Below, in pieces: positions 42,421 to 46,273 of a stretch of DNA of 46,273 bases (its first letter is position 1; each line of letters starts with the position of its first letter). The position numbers were made by a program, and so were the translations under genes. This DNA is from Alectoria sarmentosa (lineage: Eukaryota > Ascomycota > Lecanoromycetes > Lecanorales > Parmeliaceae): the NCBI GenBank assembly GCA_009733775.1, contig WOGZ01000265.1:1-46273 (forward strand). Direction: 5' to 3'. The notes under the pieces were generated by a model that worked only from the letters and a program-made list of their open reading frames with translations, did not search any database and was not told where the DNA came from.

Positions 42421-45400
42421 AAAATATTTTCATTTTAAACATTCAAACCTACATTTCCTTTTTCTCGAATCATATTTTCGTATATCTTCAATGCGCTTTC
42501 AACTTCATTATTAGATTTCGTGAGTTTGTCAATTTATTGCGACGTTTTATTGTAAAAAAATTTCGATTTCAATAACTCGTTTAATTGTTTAATAATTAAT
42601 TTAAAGAATTTTGATTCGCGTATTCGTTCGATAAAATTATTGTTTTTTGTTTTTTAATTTAATAATTATAGTGACTTAATAAAAAAAACGCGAATTTTTT
42701 CGTAAATTTTTTATACAAAAACGTCGACTTTAATTTTTTTTTTAATATTATATTTTAATATTATTTATTCATTTACATTAACGAAATATACGACGAAATT
42801 ATATATAATTTATAACAATTTATATATTATTTTCGTAAACGTTTTAATATAATATTTATATTATTTAAAAATAATAATAACGTATTAACGTAATAAAGTA
42901 AAAAGATAATTTCGAAATATAATTTTTTCGAATTACGTTATCGTTTATAAATTTAATTAACGAACGAAAGTTATTTAAACTTAAAATACGATTAATTTAA
43001 CGTTCGTTCGAATTATTTTATTATATTTCTTTAAATTAACAATATTCTTTTTTAAAAAGTAAAGAAAAATTTCGACGATATTTCGATATTTTCAATTTTT
43101 TAAATAAAGAATATTTAAATTAAAAAGTTTTACGATAAATATACGTAATTGTAATATTTATTATCAAATTTAAAAAATTTCTTTCGAATACGTATTTTCG
43201 TTTAAAAATATATAAAAATTCGATTATATACTATTATAAAACTATTTATTATATTTTTTTTTAAATTAATATTATATTTTTAAAGAAAATATAAAAAATT
43301 TATAATATTATTTCGAAGTTTTTAATTAATTTAAAAGTTAAAAATAACGATTTTTTTATTAAAATTTATATAAATATCGTTTATAAAAGTTTTTTATTAT
43401 ATTAAATAAATTATTAAATTCGTCGTTATTTATATCGTATTAAACGAGATTCTCGTTAATATTTATTTATTTATAACGATATTTTGAACGACTTTAAGAT
43501 TTTTTAAAGTTAAGTATATTTTTAAACAATTTCTCGATTTTATTATCAACGTCGATAGATTTAAAAAAAGCGTTTTTTTATTTTAAAAAAAAATTTAATA
43601 ATCGTATAAATAAGTAATTTAGAATAAAATATATAATAAACTTTAAAAATAAATAATAGTTTTAAATAATAGTCGATTTTTACTAAATTCGTAATTTTGA
43701 AAAAATTATATTATTTATTATTAAGTTTACGTAACGAACGTGTTAAAACGATATTTTTATTACTTAAAAATATAATATTATTTAATATAATTTAAATTTC
43801 GTCGCGATATTTATTTATTTATTTAATTATTTTATATTAAGTTTTTTTAATATTATTACGAATATATATAAAAAAGTTTAATATATTATTCGTAATATTT
43901 TAAACTCTTTTAACGTTAAATCGTTTTTTTATAAAATTATAATTAATAATATCGAAATTAAAACTTATTTTTAAGTTATAATTTTTGTTAATAAAGAAAT
44001 AAAGTTACTTTAATTAAAGCGAAAATGATCTCGTTATCGATAAATTTTAGTAAAGAAATTTATTTAACTTAATCGTTTTATATATAACAAGTCAAGGCTT
44101 ATAAATTAAATTCATGATATTCAAGGCAAATAAAGACGAAACGAATTTAAATAACGTTGGTTAAGCGAACTTTATTTGCTTATTTATGCGTATATAATTT
44201 ATTTTTATTATTATATAAAAAGCACTTATTTAATAATCTTATTTTTAATACATTTAATCGAATAACTCGATTGTCTTTTTGATAAATCGCTTGAAATTAT
44301 AATAAATAAATCGACTTTATTAATGATTCGACTTAAAATTATATATAATTAATCATAAACGAAGATCTTCGATTATAAATATAAATCGACTTGTTATAAA
44401 GATTAATTTTGCGATTTATTAATTATTATGTTGAAAATTAAACGAATGAAATATTGAATACGTTGAAAGGGAGCATATAAATTGTTTAAATCGAACGAAA
44501 TAAAAGATATGCGTAATATATAATAACGTTTATCGTTATATTCGTTTTCAAAAATGTGATAATCGAATATCTTAAATTCAATATATTTAATTTATAAACG
44601 TGTTTCATTATATAGATTTTATAATTATTATAAATTTCTTAATAACATTATTATAAATTTTTTTTTTTAATTTTAAATAATGAAATGATAAAAAGATTGA
44701 TTCAAAAATGTTTATTAATTCGATAAATAAAAGAAAGTTATTTTCTTTATTAACGATTTGATCATAATTAATATATATCGTTTTAATTTTAAAGAATTTG
44801 TTAAGAATTTGATTATTGAATCGGGCGACGTTTTTATTAAGGATGCAAAAATCGTTTTAAAAATATAAAAGTCAAGTGCTCGATGTGAATTTAGGTTATA
44901 ATAAATAACATTAATCAGGTTTATGATAATGTTATTTGATAATTAATCGATAAATCAATCGATAATTTCTCGTTTTTTTATATTTATTAAAATTTTATTA
45001 CTCATATTTAAAAGATTATTTGCGAATATTTTTATATTAACACGATCTTATTTAATTAAATTCGAATTGCGAAATCTTATATTTTTCGTGAGTTTGAGAA
45101 TTTAAATATGATTTTATAAATATAAGATTTTTAAGATAAATGTAACGATACGCTTTAATTTAACGCCTTTGATAATCGATAAAATTTGATAAAAGTCGTC
45201 ACAAAAGCATATAATTATGTTATTAAACGATTTAAAATCTTTGCGAATGTCTTAAAATATACGATTAATAATTTCGATATTATAACGATTTTATATTAAA
45301 ATTTCGTCTTAAAAAATCAACTCAATTGCATATAATAATTCGATCAAATCAAATTCATTTATAACATTATAAGAAAATTGAATAATAACATTTAAAGAGA

Positions 45401-46273
45401 TTTTGAAACGAAAATAAGCGATATAACTTTCTTGAAAAAAAATGAAAATAATGTTTGAAAAAATTATAACAATTATCATCTTGAAGGCCTCGCATATTTT
45501 TTATAAAATAATATTTTAAAACATAATCTTATTAATATTTTCGTAATCGTTCAAAAAGAAAAGATGATTATTGAAAAAAAAACATCGCGTTTCAAATAAC
45601 GTTTATAATTATCGTTTGATCATTATTGAAACTCGTTCACATTTGTTTTCAAATGTTTATTTGATAAAAACGTTTTTCGCGTAAAAAAAGATTACGTTCG
45701 TCGTTATAATGTTGCTCATAATCATATTACACTTTTAATAAATCAAAATCGTTAATTAAATTAATATCTTTTATAAAATTGAAATTATCTTTTTTCAGAT
45801 AAATTTGAATTAAATGAAAATAAAAGTTTTTAATAATAATTTGTTTCGTTTATATATCATTTGATAAAGCGAAGTCTTGATAATGAATTTGAAAAATATA
45901 TATATAATCGTTAAAGAGTTTAAGCAAAAAGATGTGTTAATAATAAAAAAAAATGAAAGAAATTGCGAATAAAAAAAAATACGTTTAATGAGATCACTTT
46001 TGATAAAAGAAAAAAGAAACATTATATTAAAAAAAGTGATAATGTTTTATTATAATAAATAATGCGATAATTTTCTTCTCTCGCAATTGAGGCATTTTTA
46101 TACATTAATCAAATTTGATAAAAAAAAATGAAAAAAATTGCGAATAAATTAAAGAAAAATACGTTTAATGAAATTATTTTGATGAAAAAAAAAAGTAACA
46201 TTATATCAAAAAAAGTGATAATGTTTTATTATAATAAATAGCGCGATAATTTTCTTCTTTCGCAATTAAGACA
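42421..46273. repeat. AT-rich RIP-type block 2
   Basis: Composition like block 1 up to about 44030, with CpG retained and CpA/TpG scarce. From about 44030 to the end the DNA is still AT-rich but has many more TG and CA dinucleotides (TGATAATG, CAAGGC, AAATCAAATTC), suggesting a different or less mutated element. No gene is supportable. Confidence 0.8.
45950..46273. repeat. Two ~145-bp direct repeats with internal palindromes
   Basis: Unit 1 (about 45950-46094) and unit 2 (about 46127-46273) are alike along their length, about 177 bp apart. Each begins near AATTGCGAATAAA and ends near TCGCAATT, and each has an inner CATTATAT...GTGATAATG pair, so a unit can fold back on itself. The second copy runs to the window end. 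Confidence 0.75.

Noticed and set aside
45810..46022. 70-codon minus-strand frame in AT block 2
   Set aside because: Phe/Ile/Lys-rich translation of AT-rich DNA with no conserved feature.
1..46273. CRISPR arrays, bacterial operons, rRNA genes
   Set aside because: The minisatellite units are too short and variable in spacing for CRISPR, and all genes have fungal intron structure; no rRNA sequence recognised.

Overview
The window is nuclear DNA of a filamentous ascomycete (Pezizomycotina). Genes carry many short GT-AG introns of about 45-150 nt with CTAAC/CTGAC-like branch sites, and orthologs of general fungal genes are present: a LisH/FLO8-type regulator, TRAPP subunit Bet3, the U5 snRNP 40K protein, Rrp7 and adenylosuccinate lyase. 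Normal-composition DNA is interrupted by sharply bounded AT-rich blocks that keep CpG but have almost lost CpA/TpG, the signature of repeat-induced point mutation (RIP). I cannot name the species.

Layout. 1-1100: AT-rich edge, then a roughly 1 kb element with 70-bp inverted arms enclosing minisatellites. 1849-7755: a tandem duplication, period about 3.43 kb, of a two-gene module (APH-fold kinase plus small Cys/His-rich protein). 8502-18778: mostly minus-strand housekeeping and regulatory genes: a dsRNA-binding-type protein, a FLO8/Som1-type LisH regulator, bet3, U5-40K (plus strand, divergent from bet3) and an unknown membrane protein. 19653-22316: one fused gene joining an isochorismatase-type cysteine hydrolase to an allophanate-hydrolase-type amidase. 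23161-24215: rrp7. 25671-27006: a secreted Ser/Thr/Pro-rich protein. 28864-30794: a FAD monooxygenase. 31.3-32.5 kb: poorly resolved small genes. 33279-34511: a thymine-DNA-glycosylase-like protein. About 34.83-39.57 kb and 42.42-46.27 kb: AT-rich blocks. Between them sits an intact nine-exon adenylosuccinate lyase gene.

Strongest leads: (1) the duplicated kinase/Cys-protein module, whose members show copy-specific lesions (a two-residue insertion in the kinase catalytic loop of copy 1, a +1 frameshift in the small protein of copy 2); (2) the hydrolase-amidase fusion, which could turn biuret or a similar ureide into ammonia and CO2 in one polypeptide; (3) micro-exons: 9 nt in bet3, 18 nt in the lyase encoding most of its catalytic signature, and 21 nt in the secreted protein; (4) the intact lyase gene isolated between RIP-type blocks. 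All gene models were built by hand from splice signals, reading frame and remembered family patterns; no search was run.
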